DNA of 6,535 nucleotides. Source: Candidatus Stygibacter frigidus. GTDB lineage: Bacteria; Cloacimonadota; Cloacimonadia; Cloacimonadales; TCS61. This document shows, piece by piece, positions 1 through 6,082 of this stretch (position 1 is its first letter; every line of letters starts with the position of its first letter). The notes below the pieces were generated by a model. The model searched no databases and was not told the origin of the DNA. It saw only the letters and a program-made list of their open reading frames with translations. The position numbers were made by a program, and so were the translations under genes. Location: the NCBI GenBank assembly GCA_030765325.1, contig JAVCCT010000302.1:1-6535 (forward strand), written 5' to 3'.

Positions 1-1
1 T

Positions 2-37
2 GAAGCAGCTAAACAGGCAAAAAGGGAAATTGCTTGA
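2..37 (+). CDS. Possible 3' end of an off-window plus-strand gene
   Basis: In the frame starting at base 2 the sequence reads EAAKQAKREIA followed by a TGA stop at 35-37. This alanine/lysine/glutamate-rich tail looks like the amphipathic C-terminus of a real protein, and it would be convergent with the response regulator gene. Eleven codons are too few to name anything. A competing frame (bases 3-98) is also open from the window edge and would end in a less protein-like, cysteine- and tyrosine-containing tail, so even the frame is uncertain. No terminator with a clear T-tract follows either stop. Confidence 0.25.
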   Translation, partial: EAAKQAKREIA

Positions 38-159
38 TACCGTATCTCGTTGTAAAATTGGATATTATGAAATAGATAAATTTACTCCCAAAAGATAATT
101 GCATATATTTCATACATCTACAGCAAGTCGGAAATATCAGATATTTATATTGAGCGAAA

Positions 160-1575
160 TCATTCCAGATCATATTTCTTAATCCTTCGATCCAGTGCCT
201 GTCGGGTGATATTAAGTAATTGTGCTGCCTGAGATTTATTGTTCTCAGCTTTTTGGAGCGCGAGGGCAACCAGATTTTTTTCCATATTATCGAGATTAAA
301 ATCAGCATTTTGCATGGATGCAGTGTCGAGTTTTGGGAAAGGGGTGTCAGAATGCAGATTAAGATTGGGGAAATCATTTATGGTGATCTTATTTGAGTCA
401 CACAAGATCACAGCTTTTTCGATGAAGTTTTTAAGTTCTCTAACGTTTCCGGGGAAATCATAGCTTTGGAGAATTTCAAACACTTTTTCATCAACAGCAG
501 TGATTTTTTTCTTTAATCTGTAAGAGATTTTTTTGGTATAATATTCCACTAAAGGAGGAATATCCTGAGGTCTGCTGCGCAAAGGCGAAATATTGATCTC
601 AAAAGTATTTAATCTATGATAAAGATCAAGTCTGAAACCTTTTTCAGAAAGAAGTGCTGGGATATCCTGATTCGTAGCAGATATTACTCTTACATCAACA
701 GGAATTTCTTTATGAGTACCCACTCGGATAACTTTTTTTTCTTCCAGTACCCTGAGCAGTTTTCCCTGCAATTCCAGTTTCATATCAGCGACTTCATCAA
801 GAAAGAGTGTACCTTTGTCAGCAATTTCGAACATTCCGCTGCGATTATCATCTGCCCCAGTGAATGCACCTTTTTTGTGACCAAAAAATTCACTTTCAAA
901 GAGAGATTCAGGGATGGCAGAGCAATTAACAGCATAAAAATAGTTTTTACTGCGAGGACTGAGAGCATGAATACCACGAGCTACAAGTTCCTTTCCCGTG
1001 CCGCTTTCTCCAGTTATCAACACAGAAGTATCAGAATATTTTGCCACCTTGCCCATAAGATTGATGATCTCTTGCATGGCATTGCTGGTGCCAACGATTT
1101 CTGGCCCAATATTTTCAAGTAACTCACGATTGATCAGTGAATAATTCAATTCCATTTTCTGGAGCTGATTTTCTGTAGAGCGCAGTTTAAGGTGGGTTTT
1201 TACACGGGCAAGCAGCTCCAGATGTTTAAAAGGTTTGCCTACATAGTCGACTGCACCTAACTCAAATCCTCTGATCACGTCTTCAGTATTGTTTTTACTG
1301 GTTAAAAATATAAGTGGTATATCAACGGTCTGAGGCGATTCTTTCAGCTTTTGGCATACTTCATATCCATCCATTTCCGGCATCATGATATCCAGCAGGA
1401 TAAGATCAGGTAATGACTGTTTCACCAGATGCAGAGCCGTTTCACCTCTGGAAGCCACAATCACTTCATAACCTTCTGTCTCCAGCTTGCGGGAAAGTAT
1501 TTTTAGATTGATGGGTTCATCATCAATGATTAAAATATGCTGCTTGTTATAATCATTAAATTTTTGATTTTTCAT
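160..1575 (-). CDS. Sigma-54-dependent response regulator, NtrC family (REC-AAA+-Fis HTH)
   Basis: This is a cytoplasmic transcription activator that remodels RNA polymerase holding sigma-54, using ATP, when its receiver is phosphorylated. Residues 12-130 form a receiver with acidic pair D18/D19, phosphoacceptor D62 in LLDIMMPEMDG, T92 and K114. Residues 128-158 are a charged, probably coiled-coil linker. Residues 158-395 are the AAA+ domain: Walker A GESGTGKE (189-196), intact GAFTGA sigma-54 contact loop (236-241), Walker B GTLFLDEV (255-262) and DFPGNVREL (373-381). The C-terminus (446-470) is a Fis-type helix-turn-helix, NKSQAAQLLN onward. The length of 471 residues is normal for the family and all key residues are present. 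The ATG start is supported by AAAGG at 1585-1589, nine bases upstream, lying inside the last codons of the kinase gene. The gene is co-transcribed with the kinase, which is its likely phosphodonor. Its regulon cannot be read from the window. Confidence 0.97.
   Translation of the reverse strand: MKNQKFNDYNKQHILIIDDEPINLKILSRKLETEGYEVIVASRGETALHLVKQSLPDLILLDIMMPEMDGYEVCQKLKESPQTVDIPLIFLTSKNNTEDVIRGFELGAVDYVGKPFKHLELLARVKTHLKLRSTENQLQKMELNYSLINRELLENIGPEIVGTSNAMQEIINLMGKVAKYSDTSVLITGESGTGKELVARGIHALSPRSKNYFYAVNCSAIPESLFESEFFGHKKGAFTGADDNRSGMFEIADKGTLFLDEVADMKLELQGKLLRVLEEKKVIRVGTHKEIPVDVRVISATNQDIPALLSEKGFRLDLYHRLNTFEINISPLRSRPQDIPPLVEYYTKKISYRLKKKITAVDEKVFEILQSYDFPGNVRELKNFIEKAVILCDSNKITINDFPNLNLHSDTPFPKLDTASMQNADFNLDNMEKNLVALALQKAENNKSQAAQLLNITRQALDRRIKKYDLE
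853..870 (-). other. GAFTGA loop codons of the sigma-54 activator
   Basis: These six codons (residues 236-241) encode the loop that contacts sigma-54 in bacterial enhancer-binding proteins. Its intact sequence separates this protein from NtrC-like regulators that lost the motif and act on sigma-70 promoters. Confidence 0.9.
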
Positions 1576-1580
1576 AATAA

Positions 1581-3899
1581 TCAGCCTTTATTTTTTAGTT
1601 TATAAGCCTCAGAGGCTTTTTGTAATATTTCCAGAAGATTCTTTTTTTCAAAGGGTTTAGTCAGATAAGCATCACAATTTTCCTGGAGATAATTATCATC
1701 TGTTTCTTTAAATACATAAGCAGTCAGAGCTACAACATATATATCCTTAAGAAGCGCATCATTTCTAATCTGCTTCAATGCTTCAATGCCGTTCATCACT
1801 GGCATCTGGATATCAAGAAAGAGCAGATCAAAATTACTCTCACGCAATTTATCAAGAGCTTTCTGACCATTATCAACCAAAGTGCAATTGAGCTTGAAGT
1901 GATGAAGAAAGTCTCTGATAACTGCCTGATTTATGGGATTATCTTCTGCAACAAGAATATTCAAAGGCGGGAATTTGAGGGCATTCTTTACAGGTGATGG
2001 TGAGAAAGATGGAGCGATCCCGATGAATTTACGGGGGAGTAAATAAAGGATTTCGTTGATTTCAGCAAGTTCACGCTGGATAACATCTGGATGGTGATCC
2101 AGCTTTTTGCTGCGCATTTCTTCCAGGATCAAACTTGCCTTATTGCTGATCTCATAAATGCAGGTTTGTCCCGTGAAACCCTTTAAGCTGTGAGCAATTT
2201 CTTCTATCCTCTGATGCTGATTATCTGCTGCTGCCTGATTAAGCTCATTTACCTTATCATGCATTCTCAAAATTGCTTCAAAGAGTACATCTTCGAGATC
2301 TGGATTATCCAGTTTAAAATTATTTTTCCAGTTCTTGATCATTTCCTTACCCTTGAACTCGATGATTTCACAAAACAAATTGATGAAGTCAATAAAATCT
2401 TTTGGTTTCAGATTTAGATCAAGGAATTTCTGAATTGGCTGATAGAAACTGGCGTGAATTAGTTTTTTTGTGATGACAAAAAATAACTTATTATTCTTAA
2501 ATACAAAAAAAACTTTCGGTTTGAATCTTGTCCGGTAATCATTTGCCAGAAAATCAGTTAGCTTTGATTTTAGCGCTTTATTCAATTCTCTGGGTATCAG
2601 AATAAAATCAGACATGAGGAAATCGTTATCCGGAATTAGATCAGGTTTAGACCAGACTGTTTTGATCTGGCTGCTTTGACACCAGACCTGCAATGCTTTT
2701 TTATGCTCAGGATTATGGTAAAATATCCCCATCCTTCGTGCTGGATATTTATTCTTTACCTGCGAAAGTCCACTATCTGTTTGCCATTTTATTACAGGTA
2801 AGGGGATGGTAACTGTGAATCGTGAGCCTTCCCCGGGGTTACTTGACACACTAATTTCACCCTTCATCAAGTGGACTAGATTCCGGCTGATCGCAAGCCC
2901 CAATCCTGTACCCTTTTGCTGATTAAAATCTATGGCATAGAGCTGCTCGAACGCATCAAAAATATGCTCCTGATGATCAGAAGGAATGCCTATACCGGTA
3001 TCTATCACACTAAAAACCGCCTGTTCATTATCATAACTGTATTCCAATGTCACGGAACCAGTTTCAGTGAATTTGATGGCATTGTTCATCAGATTGATCA
3101 ATATCTGATTGATCCTGAATTTATCACCCATCACCAGTTCAGGAATTTTACTGAGAGGTTTTATATTAAGATCAAGATTGCGGTCACCAGCTTTCACCAG
3201 CATCATATAATATAATGTCATCACCAGATCATCAATAGAAAATTCCTCATTATCTGCTTTAATTTTTCCCGCCTCCAGTTTAGAAAAATCCAGTATCCCA
3301 TTGATCAAAGTTAGCAGATGTTTACCACTTTGTCTGATCATGTTGAGTTTTTCTCTTTTAACGGCATCCGTTTCTTCATCATAGAGCAGTTCCGAGAAAC
3401 CGATTATGGAATTCAGAGGAGTTCTTATCTCGTGGCTCATATTAGCAAGGAAAGTGCTCCTGATCTTCATTCTCTGTTGAGCCTGTTGAGCCATATTTTC
3501 GGCATTTTTGCGCTGAATAGAAAAATTTATCGTTTTAAGCAGCAATCTGCTGTCAAGAGTGGAAATATCCAGATAGTCAAGAGCACCTGCGGCTATTAGA
3601 TTTTCAGCTCTTGACCTGTTATAATAATTATCTACTAAAATTACAGGCAGTTGAGGATATTCTTTGCAAAATTTGATCACATCTTCATCTTTAAGCTCAT
3701 TAATACATAGTAAAATAATATCGAATTCTTTTTCTCTAGTTTCCCTGGCAATACGGTTAAGGTTGCTATACGAATTTATATTGATCTGCTGATCACCAAA
3801 ACTCAGCATGCTTTCCACTGCAGTACGACTGGCAATTTTATTACTAAGCAGTAATAAATCTATCTCCTGATCCCATTGAAACTCTCTATTTTTAACCAA
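1581..3899 (-). CDS. Hybrid histidine kinase with HPt and C-terminal receiver, plus two pseudo-receivers
   Basis: This soluble 772-residue sensor kinase has no membrane segment and no visible PAS, GAF or HAMP domain. Domains in order: receiver-like fold without phosphorylation residues (12-128); short helical linker (129-149); HisKA with H-box FLANMSHEIRTPLN, His156; HATPase with N-box INLMNNAIKF (268-277), G1 VIDTGIGIP (298-306), F-box DAFEQL (315-320) and G2 QKGTGLGLAIS (328-338); a second degenerate receiver-like segment (388-495); an HPt domain around 535-622 with EIAHSLKG and His570; and a complete receiver (646-760) with E652/D653, D696, T726 and K748. Expected chemistry is autophosphorylation on His156, transfer to D696, then His570, then the partner regulator 5 bases downstream. 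The start is TTG at 3897-3899. GAGG (3907-3910) lies seven bases upstream and an in-frame TGA sits at 3909-3911, so no longer start is possible. The next methionine (residue 31) would cut into the first domain. The input signal is unknown. Confidence 0.96.
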   Translation of the reverse strand: MVKNREFQWDQEIDLLLLSNKIASRTAVESMLSFGDQQININSYSNLNRIARETREKEFDIILLCINELKDEDVIKFCKEYPQLPVILVDNYYNRSRAENLIAAGALDYLDISTLDSRLLLKTINFSIQRKNAENMAQQAQQRMKIRSTFLANMSHEIRTPLNSIIGFSELLYDEETDAVKREKLNMIRQSGKHLLTLINGILDFSKLEAGKIKADNEEFSIDDLVMTLYYMMLVKAGDRNLDLNIKPLSKIPELVMGDKFRINQILINLMNNAIKFTETGSVTLEYSYDNEQAVFSVIDTGIGIPSDHQEHIFDAFEQLYAIDFNQQKGTGLGLAISRNLVHLMKGEISVSSNPGEGSRFTVTIPLPVIKWQTDSGLSQVKNKYPARRMGIFYHNPEHKKALQVWCQSSQIKTVWSKPDLIPDNDFLMSDFILIPRELNKALKSKLTDFLANDYRTRFKPKVFFVFKNNKLFFVITKKLIHASFYQPIQKFLDLNLKPKDFIDFINLFCEIIEFKGKEMIKNWKNNFKLDNPDLEDVLFEAILRMHDKVNELNQAAADNQHQRIEEIAHSLKGFTGQTCIYEISNKASLILEEMRSKKLDHHPDVIQRELAEINEILYLLPRKFIGIAPSFSPSPVKNALKFPPLNILVAEDNPINQAVIRDFLHHFKLNCTLVDNGQKALDKLRESNFDLLFLDIQMPVMNGIEALKQIRNDALLKDIYVVALTAYVFKETDDNYLQENCDAYLTKPFEKKNLLEILQKASEAYKLKNKG
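1620..1964 (-). other. C-terminal intact receiver domain of the kinase
   Basis: Residues 646-760 hold every receiver hallmark: NILVAEDNPINQ with E652/D653, LLFLDIQMPVMNG with D696, VVALTAY with T726 and AYLTKPF with K748. This is the only receiver in the kinase able to take a phosphoryl group, so it is the expected middle step between His156 and His570. Confidence 0.93.
2034..2297 (-). other. HPt (histidine phosphotransfer) domain of the kinase
   Basis: Residues 535-622 are an all-helical segment containing IEEIAHSLKGFTGQ, the classical HPt signature with phosphorylatable His570 and the following Lys-Gly. A second helix (ISNKASLILEEMRSKK) matches the usual continuation. The domain precedes the intact receiver instead of following it. 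Confidence 0.85.
2415..2738 (-). other. Internal pseudo-receiver segment of the kinase
   Basis: Residues 388-495 lie exactly where hybrid kinases usually carry a receiver. Strand-like stretches RRMGIFYHN, SDFILIPREL and KPKVFFVFKN are followed by ASFYQPIQKFLDL, which matches the end of a receiver with the conserved KP changed to QP (Gln487). The Asp expected at the end of strand 3 is replaced by Ile/Pro, and the acidic pair is absent. The likely reading is a receiver that has lost catalysis. Confidence 0.6.
3516..3866 (-). other. N-terminal pseudo-receiver domain of the kinase
   Basis: Residues 12-128 follow the receiver pattern of strands and helices: IDLLLLSN, then FDIILLCINEL, then LPVILVDN, then AAGALDYLDI. 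The usual acidic pair after strand 1 is replaced by Leu/Ser/Asn, the phosphoacceptor position after strand 3 is Cys65, the Thr/Ser position after strand 4 is Asp90 and the conserved Lys after strand 5 is Asp111. The fold assignment is by eye. If correct, the domain cannot be phosphorylated normally and probably binds a protein or ligand. Confidence 0.7.
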
Positions 3900-3906
3900 A
3901 TTATCA

Positions 3907-3910
3907 CCTC
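3907..3910 (-). promoter_or_regulatory. Ribosome binding site that fixes the kinase TTG start
   Basis: On the minus strand GAGGTGATAAT precedes TTG. GAGG is seven bases from the start codon, and an in-frame TGA overlaps the site, so translation must begin at the TTG or later. Confidence 0.7.
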
Positions 3911-3945
3911 ACACAAACTAAGACTAACATTTGCTGAGCAGATAA

Positions 3946-3960
3946 TTTATTGTCAATAAA
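3946..3960. promoter_or_regulatory. Perfect 15-base dyad in the divergent promoter region, candidate operator
   Basis: The sequence TTTATTG-T-CAATAAA is a perfect inverted repeat with a one-base centre. It contains TTGTCA reading right (3950-3955) and TTGACA reading left (3956-3951). It therefore covers plausible -35 elements for both divergent genes. No protein family is assigned to it. Confidence 0.45.
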
Positions 3961-3978
3961 GAAAAAGTTTATTATAAG
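3950..3978 (+). promoter_or_regulatory. Candidate sigma-70-type promoter for the PpiD-like gene
   Basis: TTGTCA (3950-3955) and TATAAG (3973-3978) are separated by 17 bases, the ideal spacing for housekeeping sigma. Transcription would start near 3985, giving a leader of about 170 bases. The call rests on hexamer match only, in an AT-rich region where chance matches are common. Confidence 0.45.
3951..3956 (-). promoter_or_regulatory. Candidate -35 element for the kinase operon
   Basis: Read leftward this is a perfect TTGACA. The bases 17 further on (3928-3933) read CAAATG, a poor -10, so the element is only a suggestion. A TATAAT on the same strand (3976-3971) is an alternative -10, without a good -35. 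Confidence 0.25.
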
Positions 3979-3997
3979 TTAGATAGTGATATTTTAC

Positions 3998-4006
3998 TGA
4001 TATAAT
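3998..4006 (+). promoter_or_regulatory. Candidate extended -10 promoter for the PpiD-like gene
   Basis: TGATATAAT is a perfect -10 hexamer with the TG extension. There is no good -35 at the right distance (GTTAGA at 3978-3983), which extended -10 promoters can tolerate. It is an alternative or second start, with a leader of about 145 bases. Confidence 0.4.
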
Positions 4007-4144
4007 TGACTGTAGTAGCTATTAAACATCACATTGGAGATGGCTTTTAAAGGATAATTAAGCATTATAACAAAAAAAGCTTGAATAAAATACGGTGTTC
4101 CTGGATTTTGTTTTAATCATAAAAATATGAATGTGAGATATATT

Positions 4145-4149
4145 GGAGG
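4145..4149 (+). promoter_or_regulatory. Ribosome binding site of the PpiD-like gene
   Basis: GGAGG lies eight bases before ATG 4158. A TAG stop (4155-4157) directly precedes the ATG in frame, so the start is fixed. Confidence 0.85.
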
Positions 4150-4157
4150 ATATTTAG

Positions 4158-5933
4158 ATGTTTGAACAGATGCGGAGAAATGCTAAGGCTATCTTTTGGG
4201 TGATAGCGATTGTTTTTATAGTCGGTATGGGTATTGGTGGTGTTGCGGGAGTGTTTACTCCCAAGCCGTTCCTTGCCAAAATTGAAGGACAAAAGATCAC
4301 TTATACTCAGTATAAGGATATGCTTCAGCGAGCCTATGGTAAATATGCAGATGATAATCCTGACAAGGAAATCGATGATGCTGCAATGGATAAGATTAAT
4401 AATGACACCTTTAAGCAATTAAAGGACGAGATCATTATGAACAAGGCGATCAAGAAATACCGTATTAAGGTAACTGATCAAGATGTGATCGAGAAATTAA
4501 ATGACCCCGGTGATGATGTGAAGCAGATTCCAGATTTTCAAACCGATGGTAAGTTTGATATGGATAAGTATAATGATGCCTTGATGAATAATGATCAGTT
4601 TGCTCAATACCTTGAATCGTCATACCGTAATTCAATTCCCTATGAGAAACTTTACAGCAGGATAAAGAGTGAAGTTGTGGTCACTATGGACGATGTGAAA
4701 GAAGATTATATCAACAAAAATGATAAAGCTGATGCCAAGATCATCTTTTTTGATGCCAAAAAAATCAAAAACGTAGAAGTTACTGACGAAGACGTTGCTG
4801 CTTATTATGAAGAAAACAAAGAAGATTATAAGAAAGACCCCGCCAGAAAATATAACTATGTTAAATTACCCTTGGAACCTTCTGATGCTGACAAAAACAG
4901 GTCTAAAGCAAAAATCGATTCTATCTACGTAAAAGTTAATAAAGATAATTTTGCTGATATGGCTATGGAATATTCTGAAGGTCCTTCAGGACCTAAGGGT
5001 GGAGATCTCAATTGGTTCGGCAAAGGCAAGATGGTAAAAGAATTTGATGATATGGTTTTCAAAATGGCTGTTGGAGATATTTCAAAACCGCTCTTAACTC
5101 AATTCGGTTGGCATATTATCTATAAGAGAGATACTCGCAAAACTGAAGACGGACAAGATGAAGTTCTCGCCAGTCACATTTTGATAAATGTAGAACCCAG
5201 TCAACAAACCAAAGATAATCTGAGTGCAATTGCCATGGATATCTATAATCTTGCTGAGGAAGTAGGACTTGATTCTGCTGCCAGCCAGATGAAATATGAA
5301 GCAAAAGAAACCAGAGAATTTTATGCAGATGCTACCTATATTTCTGGTATTGGCAGGGAAGAGAGTCTGGTGAAATTTGCTTTTGACAATAAAGTGGGAA
5401 CAGTAGCAGAACCCATTAAGCAGACAGATGACAGCTATATGATAGCAGAAATATCTTATGAAGTTGGAGAACATTATCAGGATCTGGAAGAAGTGAAATC
5501 CAGAATCAATAGAACTCTGGAAACCAGCAAGAAAGCTGAAGTGGTATCTGCAAAAGCAGATTCATTTGTTACAGCATATCAGCCGGAAGAATATCTGGCC
5601 AAAGCTGAAGAAGAAGGCTGGGAAATCGTAGATGCTACTGAAGTGACCATTGATAAAAGTATTCCTAAGATCAGAAAAGTCGATGAACTTAATAAGGCAA
5701 TTCTTGATCTGGGTATAGATCAGCATACTGGTTTGATCAAAGATGATAATGGTGCTTATATCGCTTTCGTTACCAGTCGCACAAAACCGGATATGGAGAA
5801 ATTTGAAACTGATAAAGATTCACTGCTGGAGACATTGCAGGATACAAAAGAAACTGAGCATCTCAATGAATGGTATCAGGATATGATCGAGAATGCAGAA
5901 GTGATTGATAATCGCAGTTTATATGATTTATAA
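4158..5933 (+). CDS. ppiD: PpiD/SurA-like membrane-anchored peptidyl-prolyl cis-trans isomerase
   Basis: This is a periplasmic folding chaperone held in the inner membrane by one N-terminal segment. Residues 1-10 are a short basic cytoplasmic end (MFEQMRRNAK), 11-33 are the hydrophobic anchor and the rest faces the periplasm. Residues 38-215 form a SurA-N/PpiD-type chaperone region, with FAKI-like entry LAKIEGQKIT, the PpiD-typical FQTDGKFDMDKYNDAL (127-142) and VTDEDVAAYYEENKEDY (208-224). A parvulin rotamase domain covers about 232-326, with GGDLNWFGKGKMVKEFDDMV and the closing FGWHIIYK. A second, diverged parvulin-like region begins at ASHILI (338-343) and runs to about 435. The C-terminal 440-591 is charged and helical. 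At 591 residues it is close to E. coli PpiD (623). The composition is rich in Lys, Asp and Glu. It is monocistronic: a strong terminator follows 24 bases after the stop. The family is confident; orthology to ppiD rests on architecture. Confidence 0.9.
   Translation: MFEQMRRNAKAIFWVIAIVFIVGMGIGGVAGVFTPKPFLAKIEGQKITYTQYKDMLQRAYGKYADDNPDKEIDDAAMDKINNDTFKQLKDEIIMNKAIKKYRIKVTDQDVIEKLNDPGDDVKQIPDFQTDGKFDMDKYNDALMNNDQFAQYLESSYRNSIPYEKLYSRIKSEVVVTMDDVKEDYINKNDKADAKIIFFDAKKIKNVEVTDEDVAAYYEENKEDYKKDPARKYNYVKLPLEPSDADKNRSKAKIDSIYVKVNKDNFADMAMEYSEGPSGPKGGDLNWFGKGKMVKEFDDMVFKMAVGDISKPLLTQFGWHIIYKRDTRKTEDGQDEVLASHILINVEPSQQTKDNLSAIAMDIYNLAEEVGLDSAASQMKYEAKETREFYADATYISGIGREESLVKFAFDNKVGTVAEPIKQTDDSYMIAEISYEVGEHYQDLEEVKSRINRTLETSKKAEVVSAKADSFVTAYQPEEYLAKAEEEGWEIVDATEVTIDKSIPKIRKVDELNKAILDLGIDQHTGLIKDDNGAYIAFVTSRTKPDMEKFETDKDSLLETLQDTKETEHLNEWYQDMIENAEVIDNRSLYDL
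4188..4256 (+). other. Transmembrane anchor of the PpiD-like protein
   Basis: Residues 11-33 are continuous hydrophobic and glycine residues (AIFWVIAIVFIVGMGIGG onward) after a positively charged start. No lipobox or signal-peptidase I site is evident, so the segment should remain as an uncleaved N-in anchor. Confidence 0.85.
4851..5135 (+). other. Parvulin-type rotamase domain
   Basis: Residues 232-326 match the parvulin core, with FADMAMEYSEGPSG, GGDLNWFGKGKMVKEF and FGWHIIY (His319). The His that normally opens the domain (xxSHIL) is replaced: the opening strand reads KYNYVKLPL. Confidence 0.8.
5160..5462 (+). other. Second, degenerate parvulin-like domain
   Basis: Residues 335-435 start with the typical ASHILI strand (His340), then a helix, ISGIGREESLVKFAF and VGTVAEPI, and end with DDSYMIAEI where the usual GYHII would be. 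The core WF...M...F motif is lost. This resembles the inactive parvulin unit found in some SurA/PpiD proteins. Confidence 0.55.
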
Positions 5934-5947
5934 TTCTTAATTAAGAA
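5934..5947. repeat. Perfect 14-base palindrome after the PpiD-like stop
   Basis: TTCTTAATTAAGAA begins directly after the TAA stop. It has no spacer, so as RNA it would form only a weak hairpin. It stands directly before the terminator. Confidence 0.6.
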
Positions 5948-5956
5948 GTTAATAAT

Positions 5957-5988
5957 AAAAGAGACCTGGAATTCCAGGTCTCTTTTTT
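5957..5988 (+). terminator. Strong intrinsic terminator, probably bidirectional
   Basis: AAAAGAGACCTGG (5957-5969) pairs perfectly with CCAGGTCTCTTTT (5974-5986) around a four-base AATT loop, and the T-run continues to 5988. It ends transcription of the PpiD-like gene. Read leftward, the hairpin is followed by TTTTATTATT, so it could also stop transcripts coming from the LytTR gene. Confidence 0.92.
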
Positions 5989-5995
5989 ATTGTAT

Positions 5996-6015
5996 CCAGA
6001 CCATCCTTGGTCTGG
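5996..6015. repeat. Second hairpin downstream of the terminator
   Basis: CCAGACCA (5996-6003) pairs with TGGTCTGG (6008-6015) over a TCCT loop, an 8-bp perfect stem. No T-run follows on either strand, so it is not an intrinsic terminator. Its arms share the AGACC/GGTCT core with the terminator stem. Confidence 0.7.
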
Positions 6016-6082
6016 GTGGGAGAGAACAGGGAAATAAATTGAAAAGTGAAAATGTAAAATTAAATATCAATGTAAGACAAGA

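Noticed and set aside
132..146. AAATATC-A-GATATTT palindrome as terminator of the kinase operon
   Set aside because: The stem is nearly all A-T with a one-base centre, and no T-run follows on the minus strand, so it is unlikely to terminate transcription.
9..377. Minus-strand open frame overlapping the end of the response regulator
   Set aside because: It runs out of frame through the HTH-coding end of a clear gene, has no ribosome binding site and its translation is low-complexity Ile/Phe-rich.
4040..4057. Mini open frame ATG GCT TTT AAA GGA TAA in the leader
   Set aside because: GGAG directly abuts the ATG without a spacer, and five codons give no evidence of function.
3900..4157. Sigma-54 (-24/-12) promoter for autoregulation by the NtrC-type protein
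   Set aside because: TGGC at 4041-4044 has no GC at the required distance, and no GG-N10-GC pair with good context was found on either strand.
4127..4165. Twelve-codon open frame overlapping the PpiD-like start
   Set aside because: It has no ribosome binding site of its own, and the GGAGG inside it serves the downstream ATG.
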